A stretch of DNA of 64,000 bases from Nitrospira sp. (GTDB lineage: Bacteria; Nitrospirota; Nitrospiria; Nitrospirales; Nitrospiraceae). Shown here one piece after another: positions 35,442-44,111 of the stretch. A program made the translations under genes and the position numbers. The stretch covers positions 1,881,501-1,945,500 of the forward strand of contig BQWY01000001.1 of the NCBI GenBank assembly GCA_036984305.1, in the 5' to 3' direction. The number at the start of each line of letters is the position of its first letter. Position 1 is the first letter of the stretch. The notes below the pieces were generated by a model. That model was given only the letters and a program-made list of their open reading frames with translations. It was not told the origin of the DNA and ran no database searches.

Positions 35442-36242
35442 ATGAGACATGTGACGGATTCTGCGCCTGTGACAACAGCCTGGTCCCTATTGATGGGCTC
35501 CTTGGCATTGGTGATCGCGTTGAGCGTCTCGCCGTGGCCCGGTGTCGACATGCCGGCGTATGCCGAGCGTCCGAGCGGGTTAAACGGACAGACCAGTTCC
35601 GGGACGGTCGGGCCCGATTCTGCGGACGATCATGCATCGAACAACGGCCGGGACGGTCATGTCAGTGCCACAGGGCTTACTCAACTGGGGACAATCGACA
35701 GGCTGGCGAATACGGTCTCCGAGAACTACACGATCGGAGCCGAGGACATACTGGAAATCACGGTATGGAGAAATCAGGATTTGTCCAAAACCGTGCAAGT
35801 CAGGCCAGATGGACGCTTCTCCATGCCCGTTATCCGAGACGTGGTGGCCGTTGGAAAAACGCCCTCCCAACTGGCGGATGAAATTACGCGACGACTTCGT
35901 GAATATGTGCAAAATCCCGCGGTCGCGATCAGCGTCAAGGAAGTGAACAGCTACAATATTTTCGTCCTCGGGGAAGTTGTCAAACCTGGGAAGTATCCGC
36001 TGAAGAGCAAGACGACGCTGCTGCAAGGCATCACGATCGCCGGGGGGTTCACTCCGGTCGCTGCGAGGAATCAAGTGGTCGTGTTCCGGTTTGGGGAAAA
36101 TGGATCGGGCATGCAAACCCTGACCTTCAGCTATGACGACATTGTGCTCCGAGGAAAGATCAGTCAGAATTTGGAGCTTCGAGCAGGAGATACAGTAGTC
36201 GTGCCAAGTGAGGCAATGGTGGTCTTTCCGGGCCAGCAGTAG
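35442..36242 (+). CDS. polysaccharide export protein (Wza-like), copy 1
   Basis: 266 residues. A signal helix (about 14-40) and a Gly/Ser-rich linker are followed by a Poly_export domain (about 92-175: IGAEDILEITVWRNQDLS and VRPDGRFSMPVI) and an SLBB domain (about 180-262: VFVLGEVVKPGKYPL-type). No lipobox is visible, unlike the next gene. It is the outer-membrane or periplasmic channel part of polysaccharide secretion. It has about half the length of Wza, so the barrel-forming C-terminus is missing. Confidence 0.9.
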   Translation: MRHVTDSAPVTTAWSLLMGSLALVIALSVSPWPGVDMPAYAERPSGLNGQTSSGTVGPDSADDHASNNGRDGHVSATGLTQLGTIDRLANTVSENYTIGAEDILEITVWRNQDLSKTVQVRPDGRFSMPVIRDVVAVGKTPSQLADEITRRLREYVQNPAVAISVKEVNSYNIFVLGEVVKPGKYPLKSKTTLLQGITIAGGFTPVAARNQVVVFRFGENGSGMQTLTFSYDDIVLRGKISQNLELRAGDTVVVPSEAMVVFPGQQ

Positions 36243-36275
36243 TAACAGGACGTACACCAACCCGGCGGAAGTGAC

Positions 36276-36890
36276 ATGCGCGGCAATTCCTATCTCCCTC
36301 TCGCAGCCTTGCTGTTTGCCAGCACACTGTTCGGTTCTGCGCTTGTGGGTTGTACCGCAATCGTCCAGGACCGGGAGTATGATGCTCCCGGCGATTTTCT
36401 CCTGGGCCCCGAGGACGTGCTCGAGATCACCGTCTGGAAAAACCAGGATCTGTCGAGAACAACCGCGATCCGACCGGACGGTCTCATCTCCATGCCGATC
36501 ATCGGCGATGTGCAGGCCGCGGGGTTGACCGCGGATGGCCTGGCGAAGCGCATTGGTGATCGGTTGAAGCAATATGTGGCTGGAAACCCGGCTGTCTCGG
36601 TGAGTGTGAGTGAATTGAATAGCTACTCAGTCTACGTACTTGGAGAAGTCAGCAAACCGGGAAAGCATCAGGCCAAGTCTTACATTACCGTATTGCAGGC
36701 CATCTCGATGAGCGGCGGTTTTACGGAGTATGCCAAGAAGAATAAGATGCACGTCATCCGGCACCTGCGAAATGGGGACAACAAACTCCATGAAACTCGG
36801 ATTCTGGTTCCTTATGACGATCTGCTGGCGGGGGTAGGCGAACACGGCAATATCGTCCTGTTGTCCGGTGACACTGTCGTCGTGCCGTAG
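36276..36890 (+). CDS. polysaccharide export lipoprotein (Wza-like), copy 2
   Basis: 204 residues. The signal peptide ends in the lipobox ALVGC, so it is an outer-membrane lipoprotein candidate. The Poly_export domain (about 40-120: LGPEDVLEITVWKNQDLS, IRPDGLISMPII) and SLBB domain (about 125-200: VYVLGEVSKPGKHQ) are close relatives of those in the preceding gene, which shows a tandem duplication. The lipid anchor differs between copies, so they may form a mixed ring. Confidence 0.9.
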   Translation: MRGNSYLPLAALLFASTLFGSALVGCTAIVQDREYDAPGDFLLGPEDVLEITVWKNQDLSRTTAIRPDGLISMPIIGDVQAAGLTADGLAKRIGDRLKQYVAGNPAVSVSVSELNSYSVYVLGEVSKPGKHQAKSYITVLQAISMSGGFTEYAKKNKMHVIRHLRNGDNKLHETRILVPYDDLLAGVGEHGNIVLLSGDTVVVP

Positions 36891-37022
36891 CCACCCTGCT
36901 CGAGCGCGTCTTGTTGGAGCCAACCGCAGTGCGCTCTGCTGATTGAGCCGCAGTCTCTCATCCCACACCGCATCCCGCGATACCGTCAAGCTTCTCGAAA
37001 CGAGTCAACATCGTAGGCGCAC

Positions 37023-38192
37023 GTGAGACAGTCGCGAACAGCGAATGCGCAGTTGATCTCTGTCGACGCGAGAGATCACCAGAGACCAGAAAGTCATCGT
37101 GTGCGGATCGGTGTGATCGGATCAGGAGTGTTTGCGGTCCAGGGCCACATCTCGAGCCTACAAGGCCACACACGTGCCGACATTGCCGCCATCTGCGGGA
37201 GGACGCACGAGAAAGCCGACGCGATCGCGAAGCAGCACGCAATCCCGGCAGTCTATACGGACTATCGGGAGCTCTGTGCGCAGCCAGATATTGAGGCGGT
37301 GACCATCGTGACGCCGAACAGATTTCATGCCGACCAAGCCTTGGCTGCGTTTCGTAGCGGGAAACACGTCCTCTGTGAAAAGCCGCTGGGAAACACGGCT
37401 GCAGATGCTCGACGTATGCTGGATGCAGCAGTCGCGAGTGGAAAGATCCACCACGTGGACTTTCCGTACCGGTATCTGTACGGGGTCCGAGAGTTAAAGC
37501 GGCGCGTGCGCGCCGGAGACATTGGAGAACCGTACCTCTTACGAGTTCAGTACGATGGATGGAGAGGCTTGGATCCCAACTGGAAAATTGGCTGGAGAGA
37601 GCAATTGCGACTGTCTGGGGGAGGGGAATTACAGGATCATGGCAGTCACCTCTTTGATATCGCCCGATATGTGCTCGGTCCCATTGAGAGCGTGACGGGT
37701 TTCGTGCACCGAATCCCCCGCATGCAGCCGGATGCGACCACGGGACTGATGACGAACGTGGAAACCGACGACCTGGCCGCGGCTTGGTTTCACTTCCAAT
37801 CGGGCGCTCGTGGGCATTGGTTCGCCAGCCGGGCAACGCCTCGCACTGGAGAGAATGGTTGGCTGGAGGTGATCGGGCCGGAAGGCGCTCTAAGGGCGTC
37901 ATTGAGCCGCGGAGCGGTAGACCACCTCCAGGCATCGCGAGAATCCCAGATGTCCTGGGAGCCTCTTCCTCTTCCGGCGGAAGCGGCAGATGGATTGCCT
38001 CATTGTGTGACGGGCATGATGGACAGCTTCATCGAGGCCTGCATGACAGGGTCTTCGAACGCAGATCTCGACGCCACCTTCGTCGACGGGCTCGCCGCTC
38101 AGCAGTGTATCGAGGCCGTGGCATTGGCCAACGAGACACGCGTGTGGGTTCGACTTTCCGATCCTCCGGCAGCCAATACTCCCAGTCACTAG
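37023..38192 (+). CDS. Gfo/Idh/MocA-family sugar oxidoreductase
   Basis: 389 residues. The Rossmann fold (IGVIGSGVFAVQGH) and the active-site EKP motif (CEKPLG) identify an NAD(P)-dependent dehydrogenase acting on sugars or nucleotide sugars. GTG 37023 is used, but GTG 37101 just before the Rossmann strand would remove an unmatched 26-residue extension. It is the first enzyme of the precursor block, before the heptose genes, and probably oxidises or reduces a sugar intermediate. Confidence 0.88.
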   Translation: MRQSRTANAQLISVDARDHQRPESHRVRIGVIGSGVFAVQGHISSLQGHTRADIAAICGRTHEKADAIAKQHAIPAVYTDYRELCAQPDIEAVTIVTPNRFHADQALAAFRSGKHVLCEKPLGNTAADARRMLDAAVASGKIHHVDFPYRYLYGVRELKRRVRAGDIGEPYLLRVQYDGWRGLDPNWKIGWREQLRLSGGGELQDHGSHLFDIARYVLGPIESVTGFVHRIPRMQPDATTGLMTNVETDDLAAAWFHFQSGARGHWFASRATPRTGENGWLEVIGPEGALRASLSRGAVDHLQASRESQMSWEPLPLPAEAADGLPHCVTGMMDSFIEACMTGSSNADLDATFVDGLAAQQCIEAVALANETRVWVRLSDPPAANTPSH

Positions 38193-38384
38193 AACCTCTC
38201 TCACCTTTCAGGATTTCGAGCTGCAAAGAGAACGTGTTGGTTTGTGTCGCCTGACACCATCGTCCCGCCAATGAAATCAGCAAGACGGGAAGCGAGACAC
38301 GACGACGGGCTAGGTGAATAGTAACGGTTCCCCGACGACAGTTCAGGAGACAAGTCGGGGGACGAAAAGCGTGAGGAGGCGGCA

Positions 38385-39005
38385 ATGGACATTGGACTGC
38401 AGAACGTTGAAACCAAGAGAATTGTCGGACAGTATGTGCCGGCCTTTCAAAAGCTCTTGAACCTCGTCGACACGGACGCCATAGAGCGCATCGTCGAGAT
38501 CTTGTCTGCGGCCAGGGAAGTCGGGGCCATGATCTATGTCGCCGGGAATGGCGGAAGTGCCGCGATTGCCTCCCATTGGGTGAACGATTTGGGGAAGGCG
38601 ACGAAGCGTCCCGGTTCACCGCCTATGCGTGTCGTCAGCTTGAATGACAATGTGTCCTGGCTCACGGCCCTGGCCAATGATGAAGGCTACGAACGGGTTT
38701 TCGCCGGACAACTCGAGAACTTTGCCAGACGGGGAGATGTCTTGGTCGTCATTTCGTCCAGTGGGAATTCAGCGAACCTGGTGCAAGCCGTGGAACTTGC
38801 CCAAACCCGAGGCGTCGCCAGTATCGGGCTGCTTGGATTCGACGGAGGCCGGCTAAGGGATCTTGTCGATGACTACCTGTTGTTGCCCACCGAAAAGGGC
38901 GCGTATGGCTTGGTCGAGCCGGGACATCAGTTGATCTGTCATATCCTGACCGCCTGCTTGGCCAACGGCGGTCCTTCGGAATGTGTGTCCCCCTCAGGGC
39001 AATAA
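38385..39005 (+). CDS. gmhA: SIS-domain phosphoheptose isomerase (GmhA-like)
   Basis: 206 residues with one SIS domain: YVAGNGGSAAIASHW for phosphate binding, VVISSSGNSANLV and LLLPTEKGAYG. It would convert sedoheptulose 7-phosphate to D-glycero-D-manno-heptose 7-phosphate. GAGGAGG precedes the ATG. The neighbours supply kinase, phosphatase and nucleotidyltransferase steps, which strengthens this assignment over other SIS enzymes. Confidence 0.85.
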   Translation: MDIGLQNVETKRIVGQYVPAFQKLLNLVDTDAIERIVEILSAAREVGAMIYVAGNGGSAAIASHWVNDLGKATKRPGSPPMRVVSLNDNVSWLTALANDEGYERVFAGQLENFARRGDVLVVISSSGNSANLVQAVELAQTRGVASIGLLGFDGGRLRDLVDDYLLLPTEKGAYGLVEPGHQLICHILTACLANGGPSECVSPSGQ

Positions 39006-39007
39006 TC

Positions 39008-40255
39008 ATGTCGACCGCGCAGAACGCACAGTCATGCCAACGCCCGACACAGGCCGTCATCCTCGCCGGTGGGAGAGGGACACGGCTTCGTCCTCTGACC
39101 GATGCACGCCCCAAACCCATGATCGAGTTCCACGGCAAGCCGTTCCTAGAGTATCTGATCGAGATGCTCCGTGAGCAAGGTTTCCACCGCATCCTTCTGC
39201 TCTTGGGGTATTTGCCCGAAGTCGTGCAAAGCCACTTTGGTAACGGCGGCAAATGGGGAGTAGAGATCGACTACTCCGTGACGGCGATCGAGAACGATAC
39301 CGGACGAAGACTGTCATTGGCGGCCCCGCAGATCGACGACTGTTTTCTGCTGATGTACTGCGACAACTACTGGCCCATGCAGATGGACAAGATGTGGAAG
39401 CGGTTCGTGCAGCTCGGCGTCCCCGCCATGGTGACGGTCTATCGAAACAAAGATGGCTATACCAAAAACAGCCTCCAGATCGATTCGGAAGGCTTCATTG
39501 CCGTCTATGACAAGAGCCGGAAGCAAGCGGGTCTTCAAGGGGTGGAGATCAGCTACGCCCTGATGAACAAGTCTGTATTGGATCTTCTTCCGGAGACCGG
39601 CAACGTCCTCTTCGAAACGGCGGTGTACCCGCGGTTAGCCGAGCGCCGTCAGCTAGCCGCCTACGTCACCGACCACCGCTACTACAGTGTGGGTTCTCTC
39701 GAACGGTTACCGCTTACCGAGTCATTTCTCGCCCGCCGGCCGACGGTGATTGTGGATCGAGATGGTGTGCTCAACAAAAAGCCACCCAAGGCACAGTATG
39801 TCACCTCATGGGGAGAGTTCCAGTGGTTGCCCGGTGCCAAGGAAGCCTTGCGTCTGTTTCACGAGGCAGGGTACAGGGTGATCGTGGTCTCCAATCAAGC
39901 GGGCGTGGGAAGGCAAAAGATGACGGAGATGCAGCTCATCGGAATCCACGACCGCATGAAGCAGGAAGCACACGAGGCAGGAGGCGAGATCCGAGCCATC
40001 TACTATTGCCCGCACAACTGGGACGATGGCTGCGAATGTCGGAAGCCGAGGCCGGGCATGCTGTTCCAAGCGCAGCGGGAGCATCACCTCGACCTGAGCC
40101 GGATTGTCTTCATCGGAGATGATGTGCGCGACGCGGAAGCCGCCGAGGCCGCCGGCTGCGCCTCGGTCCTCGTCTCGGATGAGTACAGCCTGCTTGACGC
40201 AGCCCGGGCGATGGTCGGGTCGGCGTGTCACAGCCTCACGGCGACGCGGAATTGA
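39008..40255 (+). CDS. fused heptose nucleotidyltransferase (HddC-like) and bisphosphatase (GmhB-like)
   Basis: About 415 residues. The N-terminal part (about 15-245) is a sugar nucleotidyltransferase with VILAGGRGTRLRPLTDARPK and FLEYLIEML. The C-terminal part (about 248-405) is a HAD phosphatase of the GmhB/HisB-N type with the DxD pair in VDRDGVLN, VSNQAGVG and zinc ligands in CPHNWDDGCECRKP, then GDDVRDAEAA. Both catalytic sites look intact. The fusion would dephosphorylate heptose 1,7-bisphosphate and load the product onto a nucleotide, so two steps are coupled in one chain. Start 39008 is preferred over the overlapping 38981. Confidence 0.85.
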   Translation: MSTAQNAQSCQRPTQAVILAGGRGTRLRPLTDARPKPMIEFHGKPFLEYLIEMLREQGFHRILLLLGYLPEVVQSHFGNGGKWGVEIDYSVTAIENDTGRRLSLAAPQIDDCFLLMYCDNYWPMQMDKMWKRFVQLGVPAMVTVYRNKDGYTKNSLQIDSEGFIAVYDKSRKQAGLQGVEISYALMNKSVLDLLPETGNVLFETAVYPRLAERRQLAAYVTDHRYYSVGSLERLPLTESFLARRPTVIVDRDGVLNKKPPKAQYVTSWGEFQWLPGAKEALRLFHEAGYRVIVVSNQAGVGRQKMTEMQLIGIHDRMKQEAHEAGGEIRAIYYCPHNWDDGCECRKPRPGMLFQAQREHHLDLSRIVFIGDDVRDAEAAEAAGCASVLVSDEYSLLDAARAMVGSACHSLTATRN

Positions 40256-40311
40256 ATGCAAGGGCCCACGCCAAGGGGAAGATCGGCTACGTCAGGCGGA
40301 AGGGGGAGACG

Positions 40312-41817
40312 ATGAAGGACATTACGCGTGTGCTGGTCACTGGCCATAACGGCTACATCGGCTCGGTCATGGTTCCGTATCTGCAACAAGCGGGATATGA
40401 GGTGGGGGGACTCGACACAGGCTACTACAGCCAATGCACGTTGGTCGGCGACTCGACGCAGGTCGCATGGATTCGTAAGGACCTCCGCGATCTCACGGCG
40501 GCGGATCTTCAGGGTGTCGATGCGGTCATCCACCTGGCGGCGCTCAGCAACGACCCCATCGGCAACCTCCAATGGGAATGGACGGAAGAGATCAATCACA
40601 AGGCGTCGGTGCGGTTGGCCGAACTCGCCAAGGCGGCGGGCGTGAAGCGGTTTCTGTTCTCATCCTCCTGCATCATGTACGGAATGTCCACGGCCTCGGT
40701 CGTGACAGAAGAGTCGCCCCTGGACCCGAAGACGGATTACGCGCGCTCGAAGGTCTACAGTGAGCAGGCCATCTCCAAATTGGCCGACGAAACCTTTTCC
40801 CCGGTCTTCCTTCGAAATGGAACGATCTACGGAGTGTCTCCACGGATGCGCTTCGACACGGTTCTCAACGATCTCGTCGGCCGCGCGGTCACCACCAAAA
40901 AGGTCACGTTGCACAGTGACGGCAAGCCGTGGCGGCCGGTGATCCACGTGCGCGATGTGGCTCGCGCGTTCACGACGGTGCTCGAAGCGCCACGAGCGCT
41001 CATCCATAACCAAGCGTTCAATACCGGCGCCAATCATCTCAATCATCAGATCATCGAGCTGGCCGAGATCGTGACGAAGACGGTGCCCGGCTGCACGCTA
41101 GAGGTGCGAGGCGACTCCGGGGCCGACCAGCGCACCTACAAAGCAGACTTTGGGAAATTCGCCCGCACGTTCCCCGATTTCCGATTCGAGTGGACCGCAG
41201 AAAAAGGCGCGCAAGAACTGTTCGAAGCCTTCCAACGAATCGGATTGACCGATGAGACATTCAACGACAAGCGCTTCACACGGCTGAAGTGGCTGCGGCA
41301 CCTGCTCGACAGCGGCCGACTGGACAGATCGTTGCGGTGGAAGAAGGACGGCCCCGCACCGCGTCCAGGCATCGAGGGAGTCAAGATTGTCCCGCTGCGC
41401 CAGATCGTCGATGAGCGCGGCAAGATCATGCACATGATGAAGGCCACCGATCCGCACTTTCAGACATTCGGAGAAATCTACTTCTCGACGGCATGGCCGG
41501 GCACGATCAAGGCCTGGCACATCCACCAAACAATGACCATTAACAATGCGGTCATCAGCGGGCGCGCCAAGCTCGTCATGTATGACCTGCGTCCGGGATC
41601 GCCGACGAAGGGCCTGCTACAGGAAGTCTACCTCGGCGAGGACAACTACTGTCTCGTGCAGATCCCGCCGGGTATCGCCAACGGTTACAAAGCCTACGGT
41701 GAGAAGCAAGTCATCCTGGCCAACTGTGCCAGCGAGCCGCATGATCCTCACGAGATGCTGCGCATGGATCCCTTCACCAAAGAGATTCCATACGACTGGT
41801 CGGTGAGGCATGGCTAG
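40312..41817 (+). CDS. SDR epimerase/dehydratase fused to RmlC-like cupin
   Basis: About 501 residues from the ATG at 40312 (GGGGGAGA before it). The SDR part (about 1-310) has VTGHNGYIGS (NAD binding) and a YxxxK variant in YARSKVYSEQA with SSSCIMYG. The C-terminal part (about 370-501) is a cupin of the dTDP-4-dehydrorhamnose 3,5-epimerase class (WHIHQTMTINNAVISG, IPPGIANGYKAYG). It may make a modified heptose by C-4 oxidation and C-3/C-5 epimerisation. Its stop overlaps the next gene by eight bases. Confidence 0.85.
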   Translation: MKDITRVLVTGHNGYIGSVMVPYLQQAGYEVGGLDTGYYSQCTLVGDSTQVAWIRKDLRDLTAADLQGVDAVIHLAALSNDPIGNLQWEWTEEINHKASVRLAELAKAAGVKRFLFSSSCIMYGMSTASVVTEESPLDPKTDYARSKVYSEQAISKLADETFSPVFLRNGTIYGVSPRMRFDTVLNDLVGRAVTTKKVTLHSDGKPWRPVIHVRDVARAFTTVLEAPRALIHNQAFNTGANHLNHQIIELAEIVTKTVPGCTLEVRGDSGADQRTYKADFGKFARTFPDFRFEWTAEKGAQELFEAFQRIGLTDETFNDKRFTRLKWLRHLLDSGRLDRSLRWKKDGPAPRPGIEGVKIVPLRQIVDERGKIMHMMKATDPHFQTFGEIYFSTAWPGTIKAWHIHQTMTINNAVISGRAKLVMYDLRPGSPTKGLLQEVYLGEDNYCLVQIPPGIANGYKAYGEKQVILANCASEPHDPHEMLRMDPFTKEIPYDWSVRHG

Positions 41818-42823
41818 ACGCGCGCTGGCTACCCCCAGCCTCGTCATGACCCGGACACCCCTCCGAGTGAGCTTTTGTGGGGGAGGCACGGATCTGCCCG
41901 CCTTTTATGAAAGCGGGCACGGCGCCGTGCTGAGTACCGCCATCAACAAATACATCTATGTCACCGTCAAGAGGCACGGCGAGATCTTCAATGAACGCAT
42001 CCGTCTGAACTACTCACAAAGCGAACAAGTACAAACGATCGATGCCGTGCAGAACGAGATCGCACGGGAGTGCCTCAAATTCGTCAAGATAGATCCGCCC
42101 ATCTATATCAGCACGGTGGGGGACATGCCCGCGTCGACCGGGCTGGGAGGCTCCAGCAGTTTTGCCGTCGGCTTACTCAATGCGTTGTACGCCTACCGGG
42201 GAGAGCGAGTCTCGGCAGGGCAATTGGCGGAAGAAGCGTCGTATATCGAGATCGAACGACTCAACCAACCGATCGGGAAGCAGGATCAATATGCCGCGGC
42301 ATTTGGCGGTTTGAACTTATTTTGTTTCAAACCGGGCGGGGCCGTCACGGTGGAGCCGCAGCGGCTGCTCAACGGCACCTTGCCGAAGCTCTTCAAAAAC
42401 TTATTGGCGTTTTGGACAGGCCATCAACGGGACGCCAGTTCGGTGCTGACCGAGCAAAAGGCAAACACCATCAGCAAGATGGACGCATTGTTGCAGATGC
42501 GAGAGCACGCCTACCGCCTCCAGCGGTTGCTCAGCAACGGACAGTGTGACCTCAAAGCCGTGGGCTGTCTCTTGGACGAAGGGTGGCAGCTCAAGCGCCA
42601 GCTGGCCAGCACCATCTCCACGGGTGAAATCGACGGCTGGTACGAGCGAGCGAAACAGGCGGGGGCGCTGGGCGGGAAATTGTGTGGAGCCGGCGGCGGA
42701 GGCTTTCTGGTCTTTGTCGTCCCGCCCGCACGCCAGAATGGGGTGAGGCAGGTCCTCTCGTCACTGCGTGAAGTAAAGATCGGACCGGAAGTCCACGGGT
42801 CCCAGATTTTACTCTTGGAGTAA
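41810..42823 (+). CDS. hddA: D-glycero-alpha-D-manno-heptose 7-phosphate kinase (HddA)
   Basis: 337 residues of the GHMP kinase family: RTPLRVSFCGGGTDLP at the start, the ATP loop STGLGGSSSFAVG (about 107-120) and KLCGAGGGGFLVFV near the end. Phosphorylation at C-1 of heptose 7-phosphate is the HddA reaction. It sits in a gene set with a GmhA-like isomerase and an HddC/GmhB fusion, which fits GDP-heptose synthesis. Eight-base overlap with the preceding gene. Confidence 0.9.
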   Translation: MARRALATPSLVMTRTPLRVSFCGGGTDLPAFYESGHGAVLSTAINKYIYVTVKRHGEIFNERIRLNYSQSEQVQTIDAVQNEIARECLKFVKIDPPIYISTVGDMPASTGLGGSSSFAVGLLNALYAYRGERVSAGQLAEEASYIEIERLNQPIGKQDQYAAAFGGLNLFCFKPGGAVTVEPQRLLNGTLPKLFKNLLAFWTGHQRDASSVLTEQKANTISKMDALLQMREHAYRLQRLLSNGQCDLKAVGCLLDEGWQLKRQLASTISTGEIDGWYERAKQAGALGGKLCGAGGGGFLVFVVPPARQNGVRQVLSSLREVKIGPEVHGSQILLLE

Positions 42824-42829
42824 ATACAC

Positions 42830-44092
42830 ATGACACAGAACAAGCCGTCTCGCACGGCCGATCGCACCAACGTTCCCTGCATCGTGTGCAACCGAAGCAC
42901 GGTGGATGAGTTCATGGATTTGGGAGCCACGGCCCTGGCGAACAAGTTTCTCTCGGAGGCAGAATTGGACCGGCCCGAGCCTAAATTTCCGCTCAAAGTG
43001 GGATTCTGCCATACCTGCGGCCATGTCCAACTCACTGAAGCCGTCCCACCTCACGCCATGTTTCAGGACTACCTGTACGTCTCCTCGGCGTCCGACACGC
43101 TCAAGCGCCATCTGTACGAGCTGAGTGACACTCTGGTGGCACGGCGCGGCCTGGGCCCGGCAGACCTTGTCATCGATATCGGTTGCAATGACGGAACGCT
43201 TTTGAGTGGATTCGCACGGCATGGAGTGCGGACGCTGGGGGTGGATCCGGCCGAAAACCTGGCGGCCCTGACTGCGAACAGCAACCTCAATCGGTACGTT
43301 GGGTTTTTCAATGCCAAGACGGCCCAAGAGATCGTCAATCGCTGGGGCCGGGCCTCGCTGATCACGGCCACGAATACATTCCCCCACATTCCCGAGCTCC
43401 GAGACTTTGTCGAAGGAATCAATAAGGCATTAGCGCCCGGAGGCGCGTTTGTGATCGAGGCCCATTATGTAGTGGACATGCTGGATCAGGGGGCATTCGA
43501 CACGGTCTATCACGAGCACATTTCGTACTGGGCATTGGGACCGATGACACGTCTATTCCAAGACCACAGCATGCAGGTGGTCGACGCGGAACGGATTCCA
43601 CTGCACCATGGCCAGCTGCGAGTAACGGTGCAACGGCAAGGTGAAGGGAAGCCCGCACCACGGGTCGCGGAAATTCTTCAGATGGAGCACGACCTCGGTC
43701 TCGATACGTTGGCGCCCTACGTGCGCTTTGCGGGGAAGACGGAGGCGATCAAAGAGACCGTCCGACACACGTTGACGGACCTCGTCGCGAAGGGAAAGCG
43801 CGTGGTGGGATACGGTGCCCCGGCAAAAGGCAATACCCTACTGAGCTTTCTCGACTTGGGGCCATCACTCATTCCCTATATCGTGGATCGGAGCAGCTTG
43901 AAGCAGGGCCGCTACACGCCGGGTGCACACATCCCGGTTGTGGCGCCCAGCCGCTTACTTGAGGATCAGCCCGATTATGTACTCGTGCTCGCTTGGAATT
44001 TTTTGGAAGAAGTGATGGAACAACAAGCAGAGTATCGCAGACGGGGCGGCCAGTTCATCGTACCGGTTCCGGAAGTCAGGATACTTGCTTGA
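42830..44092 (+). CDS. sugar C-methyltransferase (zinc-binding N-terminus)
   Basis: 420 residues. The N-terminal zinc domain (about 9-70) has CIVCNRS and FCHTCGHVQL. A SAM-binding core (about 80-240) has VIDIGCNDGTLL, and the C-terminal Methyltransf_14 domain (about 250-410) has VVGYGAPAKGN. This three-part layout is that of TylC3-like NDP-hexose C-methyltransferases. It probably adds a methyl branch to the modified heptose or another deoxysugar. Confidence 0.88.
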   Translation: MTQNKPSRTADRTNVPCIVCNRSTVDEFMDLGATALANKFLSEAELDRPEPKFPLKVGFCHTCGHVQLTEAVPPHAMFQDYLYVSSASDTLKRHLYELSDTLVARRGLGPADLVIDIGCNDGTLLSGFARHGVRTLGVDPAENLAALTANSNLNRYVGFFNAKTAQEIVNRWGRASLITATNTFPHIPELRDFVEGINKALAPGGAFVIEAHYVVDMLDQGAFDTVYHEHISYWALGPMTRLFQDHSMQVVDAERIPLHHGQLRVTVQRQGEGKPAPRVAEILQMEHDLGLDTLAPYVRFAGKTEAIKETVRHTLTDLVAKGKRVVGYGAPAKGNTLLSFLDLGPSLIPYIVDRSSLKQGRYTPGAHIPVVAPSRLLEDQPDYVLVLAWNFLEEVMEQQAEYRRRGGQFIVPVPEVRILA

Positions 44093-44111
44093 AACAGCAG
44101 TCAGTTGGGCC

